A stretch of 64,000 nt of DNA from JAVVTR01 sp036653535 (GCA_036653535.1 JAVVTR010000001.1:186001-250000); one strand, 5' to 3'; shown: positions 16,718 to 26,015, numbered from the stretch's first letter. Numbers and translations are program-made. The notes: generated by a model not told the origin, from the sequence alone.

Positions 16718-17048
16718 GTTTTTATCTTTTAAAGGGTTCTTATTATTTATGCAAAGGCTCTACGTGCGTTCTTCTAATTATATTTACAACATATACAAAT
16801 TAGAAGAACAACTAAATATCTAAATAGTTGAGCTTATGCAACGATCTCCATATACCAATGTAGCAGTGCACAAATGTACAAAATGTAAAGCAAAATTAAA
16901 CCATAAAACATGCTTCATGGTTTGAAAACATGCTTCCTTTTAGGTAAAAATTAATAAACTACCGGAAAATTTCAACAATATATTCTTCTTTTTTACGTTA
17001 TAAACATAAGGGCAAAAAATAGCCTAATTTTTATTTAATAAAAGAAGA
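16718..17048. promoter_or_regulatory. Repeat-rich intergenic region between Fe-ADH and HhH genes
   Basis: 330 bases between divergent genes. It holds a perfect 12-bp inverted repeat with arms 16768-16779 (GTTCTTCTAATT) and 16798-16809. It also holds two copies of AAAACATGCTTC (16905-16916 and 16925-16936) spaced 20 bases, start to start. A short AAATGTA-type repeat lies near 16873-16890. These look like binding sites or transcript structures, but no regulator can be named and no convincing TAnnTTTG element was found. Confidence 0.5.
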
Positions 17049-17816
17049 GTGTTGCAAAAAATATATCATCTAATACAGAATCAATGGCTATTTATATGCC
17101 AATATTTTTCTTTTACCAAACGAGATCGTAATGGGGTGAAAGTGCTTATTATCTTGATTTTTTTTAGCATTATTATACGCAAATCTATAGAAATGAATTT
17201 ATTCAACCATACCCGTTTTCCTTCCACTACAGAAAGTGAAAATCTTTTTTATTCTCTATCGTCTTATCCTAAAAATAATTACCCTAATTTTTTAAAAACA
17301 AACAACTCTTACAAAAGCCAAAGGTTCAACCAAAAAGATAGCGGCAATTACAGAAAATATATTCCTCCTAACTATATGAAAAAAGAATTTGTAATTTGGC
17401 TAAACAGTGCTGACACCTTAGATTTTCAACAATTAAGAGGCATAGGTTCTGCTTATGCCAAAAGAATAGTAGCCTATAGGGAACGATTAGGTGGATTTAT
17501 TTGCAAAGAACAATTAATGGAAGTATGGGGAATAGACAGCATTCTCTATTACAATTTAGAACCTTTTTTGCGTTTAAACAACGTTTCCTTACATTTATTA
17601 TCCTTAAACGATGCGGATATTTATCAATTAAAACGTCATCCCTATTTAGATTATTACCAAGCAAAAGAAATTATAAAACATCGTGAAAAATACGGAAGTT
17701 TTAAAAACATTCAAGAGTTGAGAAAAGTTAATCTAATCGATGAAGGAACTTTTCTTCGTTTAAAACCCTATCTTTCCGTAGAAATATCTTATAAAAATAA
17801 GGATAGCACCCCATAA
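17049..17816 (+). CDS. Membrane-anchored helix-hairpin-helix protein (ComEA-like)
   Basis: 255 residues from a GTG at 17049. One transmembrane segment at about residues 36-48 (VLIILIFFSIIIR) is followed by a polar Asn/Ser-rich linker. Two HhH regions follow: LRGIGSAYAKRIVAYRERLG near residues 135-155, and YYQAKEIIKHREKYGSF near 205-222. The topology, with DNA-binding hairpins outside the membrane, is that of ComEA, which holds incoming DNA in the periplasm during natural transformation. No other com genes are near. HhH pairs also occur in unrelated proteins, so the competence role is an inference. Confidence 0.7.
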   Translation: MLQKIYHLIQNQWLFICQYFSFTKRDRNGVKVLIILIFFSIIIRKSIEMNLFNHTRFPSTTESENLFYSLSSYPKNNYPNFLKTNNSYKSQRFNQKDSGNYRKYIPPNYMKKEFVIWLNSADTLDFQQLRGIGSAYAKRIVAYRERLGGFICKEQLMEVWGIDSILYYNLEPFLRLNNVSLHLLSLNDADIYQLKRHPYLDYYQAKEIIKHREKYGSFKNIQELRKVNLIDEGTFLRLKPYLSVEISYKNKDSTP

Positions 17817-18044
17817 ACACTATTCTCTAAAAAATAGTCTAATTTCAGAAATAGTTTAACCCCAAAAAAATTGATGATAAATATCCTCTGCAATAGCCGA
17901 ATCTAAAGCCAAGAATAATCTCTATTCAAGCATTTTTTCTTGAAAATTTAAGATCTCAAAGCAGCCTAAATTCAAAATGGTTGGACCTTTCAAAGCTTTT
18001 CTTAGATGCCCTTTAAGGCTTATTTTGGAACATTTTAAAATATT
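17817..18044. other. Short intergenic region, no feature seen
   Basis: About 230 bases between the convergent ends of the HhH gene and pheT. I looked for a hairpin with T-run and for short coding frames and found nothing convincing. Confidence 0.3.
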
Positions 18045-20495
18045 CTAGCGTAAAACCGCACCTATTTCTCTATTTAAATTGAGCTGTATTTTTTCCATAA
18101 TCTTTTCTACTTGATTGTCGGTTAGCGTTTTATTAATATCCTGAAATACAAAACTTACCGCATACGATTTTTTGCCTGCCGGGATTTTATTTCCTTCATA
18201 CACATCAAAAAGATTAATTTCTTTCAATAAAGTTTTCTCGCTTTTTTTGGAGATTTCTTTTATTTGCAAAAAGGTAATATTGGGATCTAACAACAACGCT
18301 AAATCTCTCCGAACAGAAGGATATTTTGCAATTTCCATATATTCTATTTTCTTATGAGAACGATATTTTAGAAGCGTGTCCCAATGAAAATCTGCATAAA
18401 AAACATCTTGTTTTACATCAAAATATTTACAAATACTTGGCTTTATTTTCCCAAATCTCACTATCGGCTTCTCATTTATCTCATATTGCAAACCATATTG
18501 AAATTCTTCGCCTTCTACCTCTTTCGTTTGATATTTAGACGAGTCTAAACGTAGCTTCCGACTTACTATTTCTACCTGTTTTTTTAAAAAGTAAAAATCG
18601 CTTTTTTGCTGTGTGTATTGCCATGTTTCTTCTTCCTGACACCCACTTAAAAACATGGATAGGTGCATTTCTTCTTTGTATTTTTCTGTTACTTTTTTCT
18701 CAATTCCTACCTTTGTATTTTTAAAATAAGTTCTTCCAAATTCGTAAAAACGAAGATTGTTTTGCTTGTGATTCAAATTCAAAGCTATAGATTCCATCCC
18801 TCCGAAAAGCAAGGTGGGACGAAGAATATTTAATTCTTTACTTAGTGGATTAGCCAAGGAAACACAATCTGCTTGCATACCGCATCCAGCTACATATTCC
18901 TCCCCGCATAAAGAATTATTCATAATTTCTAAAAACCCTTTATTGGCAAGAAGATTGGAAACTTGAACCAAAATTTCTTCTTCTGTATCGGTTATAGCCA
19001 TATTCATTGCATACGACAAATGTCCACTTAGTTCTATGTTATTATAACCATATATTCTCAAAACTTCTTCCACCAAATCGGCCGGACGTGTAACATCTGC
19101 TTTATTGGCTGGAACACGCACCAATAACTTATCCTCCCCTATTTTTTTTACTTGCATTTCCAAGGACTCTAAAATATCTTGAACCAAATTTTGCGAGAGA
19201 TCTTTGCCTATTAATATTCGTAAATAAGGCATACTCAGCTCTATTTCTACACAAGGAATAGGCTCTGGATATAGATCAATGATGGGCGAAGCTACTTCCC
19301 CACCCGCTATTTCACAAATCAAAAGAGCGGCTCGCTTCAAGGCATATTCGTTAATATGTGGATCTGCACCTCTTTCGTAACGAAAAGAAGCATCTGTATT
19401 TAGACCGTGTTCCTTGGCTGTTTTTCTAATACTTACTGGGTTAAAATAGGCACTTTCTATAAAGACATCGGTCGTTGTATTCCTAACTCCCGATTGAATT
19501 CCCCCCAATACGCCAGCTATACACATGGGCTCTTTCTCATTACAAATCATTAGATTTTTTTCAGAAAGTACTCTTTCTACTCCATCCAAAGTAACGAATT
19601 TTTCTCCTTGCAAAGCAGAACGGACTATAATTTTTTGGCCCGTAATTTGCGCCACATCAAAAGCATGTAAGGGTTGACCTGTTTCCATTAAAACAAAATT
19701 CGTAATATCCACTATATTGTTAATTGGACGTAAACCTATGCTTTGCAAACGTTGCTGCATCCATTGAGGCGAGGGGGATACTTTTACCCCTTTAATGGTA
19801 ACCCCAGTATAACGCGGACAAGCATGAAAATCCTCCACGCTTACTGTTATGGGAAGGTTCACGCTACTAAGCTTAAAGTCTTCCACGGAAGGGTATTTTA
19901 TTTTTAATTTCTTTCCTTGGCGAATATTAACTAAAGAAACTAAATCTCTTACAACTCCTAAATGAGATGTAGCATCGGAACGATTAGGAGTGAGCCCTAT
20001 CTCAAATACGGTCTCTTTTTGCACTTTAAAATACTCGCAAGCAGGCATTCCTACAGGAATATCTGAAGGAAGTATCATTATTCCATCGTGAGATTTTCCC
20101 ATTCCAATTTCGTCCTCTGCGCAAATCATACCAAAAGAATCCCGCCCTCTTATTCTCGATTTCTTAATAACAAACGATTCTTTGTCACTATAAAGAACGG
20201 TACCTACCGTTGCCACAATTACTTTTTGACCCGCTTCTACATTGGGCGCTCCACATACAATATCCAATATTTCACTTCCTATATCTACAGTAGTTATGTG
20301 AAGGTGATCTGAATCCGGATGGTCTACACACGTAAGGACAGAGCCTACAACCAATCCTTGTAATCCCCCTTTTACGGATTCGTATTTTTCGACAGCATCT
20401 ATTTCCAAACCACAATCGGTAAGCAATTCCGATGTTTCTTGCTCGTTCAAATTTAAATCGGCATACTCTTTGAGCCAACTATAAGCCACTTTCAT
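18045..20495 (-). CDS. pheT: Phenylalanine--tRNA ligase beta subunit
   Basis: 816 residues, the normal length. Domains in order: N-terminal EMAP/OB tRNA-binding fold (about 40-150, GLVVGSVLTCVDHPDSDHL), B3/B4 editing region (about 210-400, with RYTGVTIKGVKV and GLNTDASFRYERGADP), B5 (about 410-480), a core synthetase-like domain, and the C-terminal ferredoxin-like anticodon-binding domain (from about 720, with YPSVRRDLALLLD). It works with PheS, which is not adjacent. A -7 element lies about 155 bases upstream. Confidence 0.97.
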   Translation of the reverse strand: MKVAYSWLKEYADLNLNEQETSELLTDCGLEIDAVEKYESVKGGLQGLVVGSVLTCVDHPDSDHLHITTVDIGSEILDIVCGAPNVEAGQKVIVATVGTVLYSDKESFVIKKSRIRGRDSFGMICAEDEIGMGKSHDGIMILPSDIPVGMPACEYFKVQKETVFEIGLTPNRSDATSHLGVVRDLVSLVNIRQGKKLKIKYPSVEDFKLSSVNLPITVSVEDFHACPRYTGVTIKGVKVSPSPQWMQQRLQSIGLRPINNIVDITNFVLMETGQPLHAFDVAQITGQKIIVRSALQGEKFVTLDGVERVLSEKNLMICNEKEPMCIAGVLGGIQSGVRNTTTDVFIESAYFNPVSIRKTAKEHGLNTDASFRYERGADPHINEYALKRAALLICEIAGGEVASPIIDLYPEPIPCVEIELSMPYLRILIGKDLSQNLVQDILESLEMQVKKIGEDKLLVRVPANKADVTRPADLVEEVLRIYGYNNIELSGHLSYAMNMAITDTEEEILVQVSNLLANKGFLEIMNNSLCGEEYVAGCGMQADCVSLANPLSKELNILRPTLLFGGMESIALNLNHKQNNLRFYEFGRTYFKNTKVGIEKKVTEKYKEEMHLSMFLSGCQEEETWQYTQQKSDFYFLKKQVEIVSRKLRLDSSKYQTKEVEGEEFQYGLQYEINEKPIVRFGKIKPSICKYFDVKQDVFYADFHWDTLLKYRSHKKIEYMEIAKYPSVRRDLALLLDPNITFLQIKEISKKSEKTLLKEINLFDVYEGNKIPAGKKSYAVSFVFQDINKTLTDNQVEKIMEKIQLNLNREIGAVLR

Positions 20496-20650
20496 TTTCG
20501 TAAAATTACTTTTGTTCCTATTAATAATAACCTCTGTGTCTATTTCAACAAACGGTACAGGATATTTTGTTTTTTAAAGCTTCCTTTGCCTTTTCCTTGC
20601 ATCAAATCCATTTTATAAAAGCTTGTTTTCTATAAGAAAACGATTTCATG

Positions 20651-20658
20651 CAAAAGTA
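20651..20658 (-). promoter_or_regulatory. -7 element of pheT
   Basis: TACTTTTG on the minus strand matches TAnnTTTG. A TTTC-type -33 lies about 20 bases further upstream (near 20680). The leader to the pheT ATG would be about 150 bases; I did not recognise an attenuator in it. Confidence 0.4.
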
Positions 20659-20756
20659 AAGATATTTACGGAGAAATGGAAAATTTGCGCTTTTTTGTTT
20701 ATTTTTGTGGTGGTTCACAATGGAAATAGATACCTTCCTAATTTAAATTAATAGCT

Positions 20757-21614
20757 ATGAAACGTTTTACTTTTTGCGCCATAATGCTCCTTTTTTCTAT
20801 TTCTATCTCTTTTGCCCTTCTTCCACCCCAATATACAAGCGACAACTTTCAATTACTTCCAAACCAACGGGCTAAACGTATTGTTGTGAAAACTTTTAAA
20901 GCCATAGATCAAGGAGATAAGGTAAAAATAGGAGAACCCAAAGAAAACACTATAGTAGCGAGCTATAATTCTAATAACGATCCTACTTCTTTTACAGAAT
21001 TAGATAAAAACGGAAATGTAGTTGTACATTATGTGGTCGAATATAATATAAACGGTTTAGTTACTTCAGAAAAAAAATATTCCAAATTAGATCTTTTAGA
21101 ATTGTTTTCTTCTTTTAATTATACTAATAACAAAAAAGAAAATACGTTATCGGAAGAACTAATTTACAATGATCATGGCAATTTAGTCTACGTTACTACT
21201 TATGCCCGCAATAAAAACGGAAGCCCATCTTCATCTCAACGTTTGGATGGACAACGAACGGTTATTTTATCTTATATTTATACTTATGATTCACTCTATC
21301 GATTAGAGTCGGAAATTCTTTCGGATCGAAACCATAAAATGCAACAGCAAACACGCTACCACTACAACGAGGATGGACGTTTAGAATTGGAAGAACAACA
21401 GGATTCTAATGGGAAACTTCGTGGAACGACCTCCTATTCTTATGACGAAAAAGGAAATAAAATCAATATAAGAATAAGCCGTACCGGAGAAGCCGTAAAC
21501 GCATATCGCTGTGATTACCTTTTAGATGCTCGTGGAAATTGGATCAAACAAACTATATATTTAAACGAATTTGTGCCTATTTTAGTAGTTACACGACAAA
21601 TTGAATATATGTAA
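20757..21614 (+). CDS. Secreted YD-repeat-like protein, function unknown
   Basis: 285 residues with a clear Sec signal peptide (MKRFTFCAIMLLFSISISFA). The mature part contains degenerate repeats of the YD/RHS style, each a short beta-strand pair around Y-x-Y/D-x-x-G: YNDHGNLVYVTTYARN, YTYDSLYRLESEI, YHYNEDGRLELEEQQ, YSYDEKGNKINIRI and LDARGNWIKQTIY. At this size it cannot form an RHS toxin shell and has no visible toxin tail, so it is more likely a small periplasmic or surface beta-sheet protein. It stands alone, convergent with the thioredoxin gene. No homologue can be named with confidence. Confidence 0.7.
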   Translation: MKRFTFCAIMLLFSISISFALLPPQYTSDNFQLLPNQRAKRIVVKTFKAIDQGDKVKIGEPKENTIVASYNSNNDPTSFTELDKNGNVVVHYVVEYNINGLVTSEKKYSKLDLLELFSSFNYTNNKKENTLSEELIYNDHGNLVYVTTYARNKNGSPSSSQRLDGQRTVILSYIYTYDSLYRLESEILSDRNHKMQQQTRYHYNEDGRLELEEQQDSNGKLRGTTSYSYDEKGNKINIRISRTGEAVNAYRCDYLLDARGNWIKQTIYLNEFVPILVVTRQIEYM

Positions 21615-21633
21615 ATAGGGCCCTTGAGTAAAT

Positions 21634-22197
21634 TTACTCTTTAATTTTTCCAACAAATTTACTTTTATATTCCTCCCACGGTGTAGTTTTATAGGCGTTT
21701 TCACCAAAAAAATGCAATAAAATTTCAAATTCTTTCGCCCCCCTATAACCGGGTATTACTTCTAATTGTGCTCCGGTTTCATCTATAAAAGTGCAAGAAG
21801 GATACGACATTTTGTTTTTTAAGAGAATGGCAGCTAAATCATGGGAACCTCTTTTCCCCTCAGCAGCACTACTATTAACAAACATTTGTCCATTAATTAC
21901 AACCGTATCTGTACGTTCTGCGTTCAATTTAACCGCTATATAATTTTCCGACATGTATTTTATAATCTCTGAATTCGAAAACGTAGTAGCATCTAATTTC
22001 TTACACCAACCACACCAGTCGGTATATACATCTACAAAGATTTTTTTAGGCGCAAGTTTCTGTTCCATTCTGCGTGCATTCATATCTAATGCCTGTTCAA
22101 AACTAAACCATTGTATTTTTTGAGCGTAAGTTTCATTACCTACAAGGCATAGAATTATGAATAAGGGAAAGATTCTTTTTGCTATTCGATTTTTCAT
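21634..22197 (-). CDS. Periplasmic thioredoxin-like protein (CGWC active site)
   Basis: 187 residues: signal peptide 1-25 (ending ETYAQ) and a thioredoxin fold with the active-site motif DWCGWCKKLD near residue 62. The motif FVDVYTDWCGWC with a following TTFSNSEIIKYM is typical of the thioredoxin_7/DUF255-like group in Bacteroidetes. Probably a thiol oxidoreductase in the periplasm. It follows oxyR by about 95 bases on the same strand, and I saw no -7 element between them, so co-transcription with the redox regulator is possible. Confidence 0.85.
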   Translation of the reverse strand: MKNRIAKRIFPLFIILCLVGNETYAQKIQWFSFEQALDMNARRMEQKLAPKKIFVDVYTDWCGWCKKLDATTFSNSEIIKYMSENYIAVKLNAERTDTVVINGQMFVNSSAAEGKRGSHDLAAILLKNKMSYPSCTFIDETGAQLEVIPGYRGAKEFEILLHFFGENAYKTTPWEEYKSKFVGKIKE

Positions 22198-22292
22198 ATA
22201 TTCCTTTTACTCGTTTATATTTGTTTTCCTCGTTTTTGTTTATTCTCATTTACAAAAAGAAATGCTCTTTAGAACCGGCAAAATTACTCTTT

Positions 22293-23243
22293 TTACAACC
22301 TGATAGCAAATTTTTTAAGATGGGTATCTAACATAGCCTCTGGTATAAGCCTCTTTACGGTAGAGGCTACTGCATTAAGAAGACCTTCTCTTATAAAATC
22401 TTCTCTTACCACCAAGGATATTTCTCTAACCGGTTCTGGAAGAATAAAAGGTCGAATATTTTTGCGCTGTTTATTGGTAAGCAAGGGTGCATGCAATTCC
22501 GGAATAACGGTGTAACCTCCATTGGCATCTACTACTTTAATTAAAGTTTCCATACTGCTTGCATTATAAATATGAGTAGAAAAAGAGGGTGCATTTTTAG
22601 AGGAAGCGTCTCTTCCACAAAAATTAAAAATTTGGCCTCTCAAACAATGCCCATCTTCCAATACCCATAAGTGCTCTAAGGTTAGTTCTTTCGGTTTTAA
22701 TCGTTTTTTGGCATAAATATCCTTTTCTTCTGCCGAAACGTATGCCAAAAACTTTTCATAGTACAATGGTATTTCTAATAATCCTTTTTCTTTTAATGGT
22801 GTAGCTAAAATCGCCATATCTATTTGAGCTGTTTTCAAACGTTCTTTGATAAGAGAGGTCTTCATTTCGGTTACACTCAAAGATACTTGCGGATAAGCTT
22901 GCTTAAATAGGGTGAAAAAACCTGGCAAAATATAAGGGGCTACCGTTGGAATAACCGCTATCTCCATTTTACCAGAAATTTCTTTTTTTAAATCCATTAA
23001 AGAATCTTTTAACTGCACCACTTTGTGTAATATTTCTCTTGCCTGTCTTATTACATCCATCCCTATTATTGTTGGTTCCACCGGATGGGAATTTCTATCA
23101 AATATTTTTACTTCTAATTCCTCTTCTAATTTCTGAATCATGGAACTAAGCGTAGGTTGTGTGATACCACACGCTTGCGCAGCTCTAACAAAATGACGAT
23201 AATCGTCCACTGCCACTAAGTATTCCAACTGTTGTATATTCAT
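22293..23243 (-). CDS. oxyR: LysR-family redox-sensing regulator OxyR
   Basis: 316 residues: N-terminal winged HTH (MNIQQLEYLVAVDDYRHFVRAA) and a periplasmic-binding-fold effector domain. The two peroxide-sensing cysteines are present in LEDGHCLRGQIFNFCGR, eight residues apart as in E. coli OxyR (GHCLRDQ...FC). This separates it from other LysR proteins and supports peroxide sensing by disulfide formation. Targets such as catalase, ahpC or dps are not in the window. A -7 element is at 23264-23271. Confidence 0.93.
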   Translation of the reverse strand: MNIQQLEYLVAVDDYRHFVRAAQACGITQPTLSSMIQKLEEELEVKIFDRNSHPVEPTIIGMDVIRQAREILHKVVQLKDSLMDLKKEISGKMEIAVIPTVAPYILPGFFTLFKQAYPQVSLSVTEMKTSLIKERLKTAQIDMAILATPLKEKGLLEIPLYYEKFLAYVSAEEKDIYAKKRLKPKELTLEHLWVLEDGHCLRGQIFNFCGRDASSKNAPSFSTHIYNASSMETLIKVVDANGGYTVIPELHAPLLTNKQRKNIRPFILPEPVREISLVVREDFIREGLLNAVASTVKRLIPEAMLDTHLKKFAIRL

Positions 23244-23263
23244 TTGTATTCATTTTATCTACA

Positions 23264-23271
23264 CAAAGATA
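23264..23271 (-). promoter_or_regulatory. -7 element of oxyR
   Basis: TATCTTTG on the minus strand, matching TAnnTTTG, about 20 bases before the oxyR ATG. The nearest TTG lies only 16 bases upstream, shorter than usual. Confidence 0.45.
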
Positions 23272-23424
23272 AGGAAATCATGGAAAACAATTTAGAAGAA
23301 ATAAGCAAATAACATTTCTAAAACCAAGATTTTCCGACTCATTATAGGGTATTCTATCGAAAAATGCCACCAAAAACCTCTTTTAACGCCCGTATGGAAA
23401 GGATATTCCCTTTTGCCTATGTAC

Positions 23425-23463
23425 CATAAAAAAAGCCTAAAATCACTATGGATCTTAGGCTTT
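23425..23463 (-). terminator. Intrinsic terminator of gcvT
   Basis: Stem with arms 23432-23440 and 23455-23463 (AAAGCCTAA/TTAGGCTTT). Read leftward from gcvT it is followed by a T-run (complement of the A-run before 23435). It ends the gcvT transcript before the oxyR promoter. Confidence 0.8.
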
Positions 23464-23516
23464 CCTTTTGCCTTTTAGCATTCTTTTTTAAAAAAATTCA
23501 AAACTTTAAAGAATTA

Positions 23517-24620
23517 CTATTTCTTATAAAACGGCATACGCACTACTACGGCTTTTATTAATTTTTCGCGAATTTTAATATAAATTTCCGTATCTTTTTT
23601 AGAAAATTCCGATTTTACATATCCCGTACCTATGGCCTTACTTAAAGATGGAGCTTGGGAACCAGAACATACGGTGCCAATTTTATTTCCTTGTACATCA
23701 CATATTTCGTAAGCAGGACGTGGAATTCCTCTGTCTATCATTTCGAAACCAACCAATTTGCGTTTAACCCCTTCGGCTTTTAAAAGTTCCATTTTTTCTC
23801 GATCTACAAAATCGTTTCCATCTACCATTTTTGTAATCCACCCTAAACCAGCTTCTATAGGAGAGGTTTCTTCGGTTATTTCATGTCCATACAAGCAAAA
23901 GCCCATTTCTAATCTCAAAGTGTCTCTACACCCCAATCCACAAGGCTTAATTCCATACTCTTTCCCTGCATCAAATACCGCATTCCAGATTTTAAGACCA
24001 TCTTGGTTGGCAAAATATAATTCACAACCACCAGCTCCAGTATAACCAGTGGTAGACAAAATTACATCAGGAACACCCGCCAAATTAACTTTCTTAAACG
24101 TGTAATATTCCATATCTAAAATAGGCGTATCTGTAAGCTTTTGTATAGTAGCTAAGGCTAATGGACCTTGCACTGCCAATTGAGATATTTCATCAGAGGC
24201 ATTATATAATTCTTTCCCTACTTCCATCCCCATTTGCTGAGCATACTTAGAACACCAGGCCCAATCTTTATCTATATTTGCTGCATTAGGAACCAGCATA
24301 TAGGTTTCTGCATTAATACGATAAACTAACATATCATCCACAATTCCACCACGTCCATTAGGCATACAAGTATATTGAACTTTTCCATCGCTTAATGCCG
24401 CTACATCATTAGTGGTTATTTTCTGAACCAAATCAAAAGCCTTAGGTCCTTTTACCCAAAATTCACCCATATGAGAAACATCAAACACCCCTACTTTCTC
24501 ACGCACATTGTTATGTTCCACCATAATACCTTCATATTGCACTGGCATATTATAGCCTGCAAATGGTTCCATTTTTGCTCCTAATTTTACATGGAGATCC
24601 GTAAAAACTGTTGTCTTCAT
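23517..24620 (-). CDS. gcvT: Aminomethyltransferase (glycine cleavage T protein)
   Basis: Transfers the methylene unit from lipoyl-bound aminomethyl to tetrahydrofolate and releases ammonia. 367 residues, normal length. Seen: GAKMEPFAGYNMPVQYEG, VGVFDVSHMGEFWVKG, TTNDVAALSDGKVQYTCM (folate-contacting region), the GYTGAGGCELYF motif and the C-terminal barrel with GSQAPSLSKAIGTGYV. The other glycine cleavage genes (gcvH, gcvP) are elsewhere. It starts 40 bases after the bactofilin gene, so it could be read through from the surface-protein block, although no functional link is known. Confidence 0.96.
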   Translation of the reverse strand: MKTTVFTDLHVKLGAKMEPFAGYNMPVQYEGIMVEHNNVREKVGVFDVSHMGEFWVKGPKAFDLVQKITTNDVAALSDGKVQYTCMPNGRGGIVDDMLVYRINAETYMLVPNAANIDKDWAWCSKYAQQMGMEVGKELYNASDEISQLAVQGPLALATIQKLTDTPILDMEYYTFKKVNLAGVPDVILSTTGYTGAGGCELYFANQDGLKIWNAVFDAGKEYGIKPCGLGCRDTLRLEMGFCLYGHEITEETSPIEAGLGWITKMVDGNDFVDREKMELLKAEGVKRKLVGFEMIDRGIPRPAYEICDVQGNKIGTVCSGSQAPSLSKAIGTGYVKSEFSKKDTEIYIKIREKLIKAVVVRMPFYKK

Positions 24621-24660
24621 TTTTGTTTTTTTATCTTTTTTTTATTCTTGTATATTTCAT

Positions 24661-25026
24661 CTAATCTCTATTGACATTGGTTTCTTTTGGCATAGTACAA
24701 CTGCCAACAAAAATAGCTCCTTGTTCAATAGATATTTTATCTACCATTACTTCTCCAGCCAAATTAGCGGATGCTTTTAAAGAAAGTAATTCCTCTACCT
24801 GCAATTCCGACACCTCAACCATTCCTTCCAATTCGGCCGAAACACATTTGATTTTACCTTTCACATGCCCTCCTTTGCCAACAATCAACTTCCCTGCAAT
24901 AGCAATATCTCCAATAAAATCTCCATCTATTCTTAAATTTCCATCACTTAAAAATTCTCCTTTAAAAGAAGTACCGGAACTGATAATATTATAAGCCGTC
25001 GGCTCTATTCCATTTTGTTTAGCCAT
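24661..25026 (-). CDS. Bactofilin-family protein
   Basis: 121 residues from the ATG at 25026 (MAKQNGIEP), preferred to an upstream ATG at 25050. The core (about residues 15-110) is a run of short hydrophobic-Gly periods (FKGEFLSDGNLRIDGDFIGDI, LIVGKGGHVKGKI, GMVEVSELQVEELLSL) that form the bactofilin beta-helix. Bactofilins polymerise without nucleotide at the inner membrane and organise cell-wall or surface structures. It follows the PorP gene by about 60 bases, so it may scaffold the envelope complex encoded upstream; that is inference. Confidence 0.85.
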   Translation of the reverse strand: MAKQNGIEPTAYNIISSGTSFKGEFLSDGNLRIDGDFIGDIAIAGKLIVGKGGHVKGKIKCVSAELEGMVEVSELQVEELLSLKASANLAGEVMVDKISIEQGAIFVGSCTMPKETNVNRD

Positions 25027-25085
25027 AATTTTCCTTTCTATTCTTAACATTGGTTCGTTAGTTAGATTCGTTGTTGGATTCTATT

Positions 25086-26015
25086 TTATTCAAAATAACG
25101 AGGCGTTTGAGTCACATCTCCTACTTTTCTATTAGCCTGGAATCTTAAGCCAAGTACAATTTCATGAGAACCGGAATTATATTTTTTTATGGGTCCCAAA
25201 CTAAAATCATAAGAATAACCTAAGGTAAACACTTTTCCTATTCTCACACCAGCCATTAACAATGCCGCATCATTTAACCTATATCCAGCACCAATCCAAA
25301 AAATATCTAAAAAGCGTGCCACTAAATTTACATCCAATCTAAAATTATTATCTACGTAATAGGCACGTACATAAGGATCCAATGCAAATTTCTTAGATAT
25401 ATTCCCCTTGTATTGTGCAAATAAATAATATGCTGCAGTAGGAGAAAAATAATCGTCTTTATGGAAAGCAAAGGCAGTTAAATGGGTAACAGAGGCTCCT
25501 ATACAAAAATCTCCAGAAGTAAAAGTTATTCCAAAATCCAAATCCGGCTTAACATCATTTACATTGCGCATCTCTATATAAGGATCATTTCCATCTTCTA
25601 AAATAAGTTCTGTCCCTTTAAAATTTTTATACAAAACCCCAGCAGCTAAACCTAAGGATAGATAATTTTTCTTTCCTAAATAAAAATGATAGGAATAAGA
25701 AAATTTAGCATTCAGAGAGAAATTTTTGCCCATAAATTCCGTGACAACAGAAGCCGCAATGCCAGATTTTATTTCCGATATATATCCCTGCAAATTCAAC
25801 ATTTGAGACATGGGTGCACCCGTAAAACCAGTCCATTGCTGCCTAGCATGCAAAAAACCCTCCACATAATCATTTTCAGAAACGGCAGCCGGATTAAAAT
25901 TAACATTGCTCAACATTTGCTGAGAAAAAACAGGAACAAAAGTCTGCGCCGATGCGGAATTTACCGTTAAAACGAATAAATATCCTAAAATCGAATAAAT
26001 TATTTTTCTTCTCAT
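25086..26015 (-). CDS. PorP/SprF-family type IX secretion membrane protein
   Basis: 309 residues with signal peptide 1-24 (MRRKIIYSILGYLFVLTVNSASA). It then has the family's opening FVPVFSQQMLSNVNFNPAAVSE and a PorP-like barrel with many Tyr/Gly strands (GYRLNDAALLMAGVRIGKVFTLGYSYDFSLG). PorP/SprF proteins sit in the outer membrane; SprF is needed for export of the giant adhesin SprB in Flavobacterium, and PorP binds the T9SS PorK-PorN ring in Porphyromonas. The start overlaps the stop of the PorE-like gene by four bases (ATGA), so translation is probably coupled. With the CTD adhesin upstream it looks like a dedicated SprF partner. Confidence 0.92.
   Translation of the reverse strand: MRRKIIYSILGYLFVLTVNSASAQTFVPVFSQQMLSNVNFNPAAVSENDYVEGFLHARQQWTGFTGAPMSQMLNLQGYISEIKSGIAASVVTEFMGKNFSLNAKFSYSYHFYLGKKNYLSLGLAAGVLYKNFKGTELILEDGNDPYIEMRNVNDVKPDLDFGITFTSGDFCIGASVTHLTAFAFHKDDYFSPTAAYYLFAQYKGNISKKFALDPYVRAYYVDNNFRLDVNLVARFLDIFWIGAGYRLNDAALLMAGVRIGKVFTLGYSYDFSLGPIKKYNSGSHEIVLGLRFQANRKVGDVTQTPRYFE

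Noticed and set aside
20757..21614. RHS-type toxin
   Set aside because: Too short, no shell-size repeat array, no toxin domain, no immunity gene or secretion neighbour.
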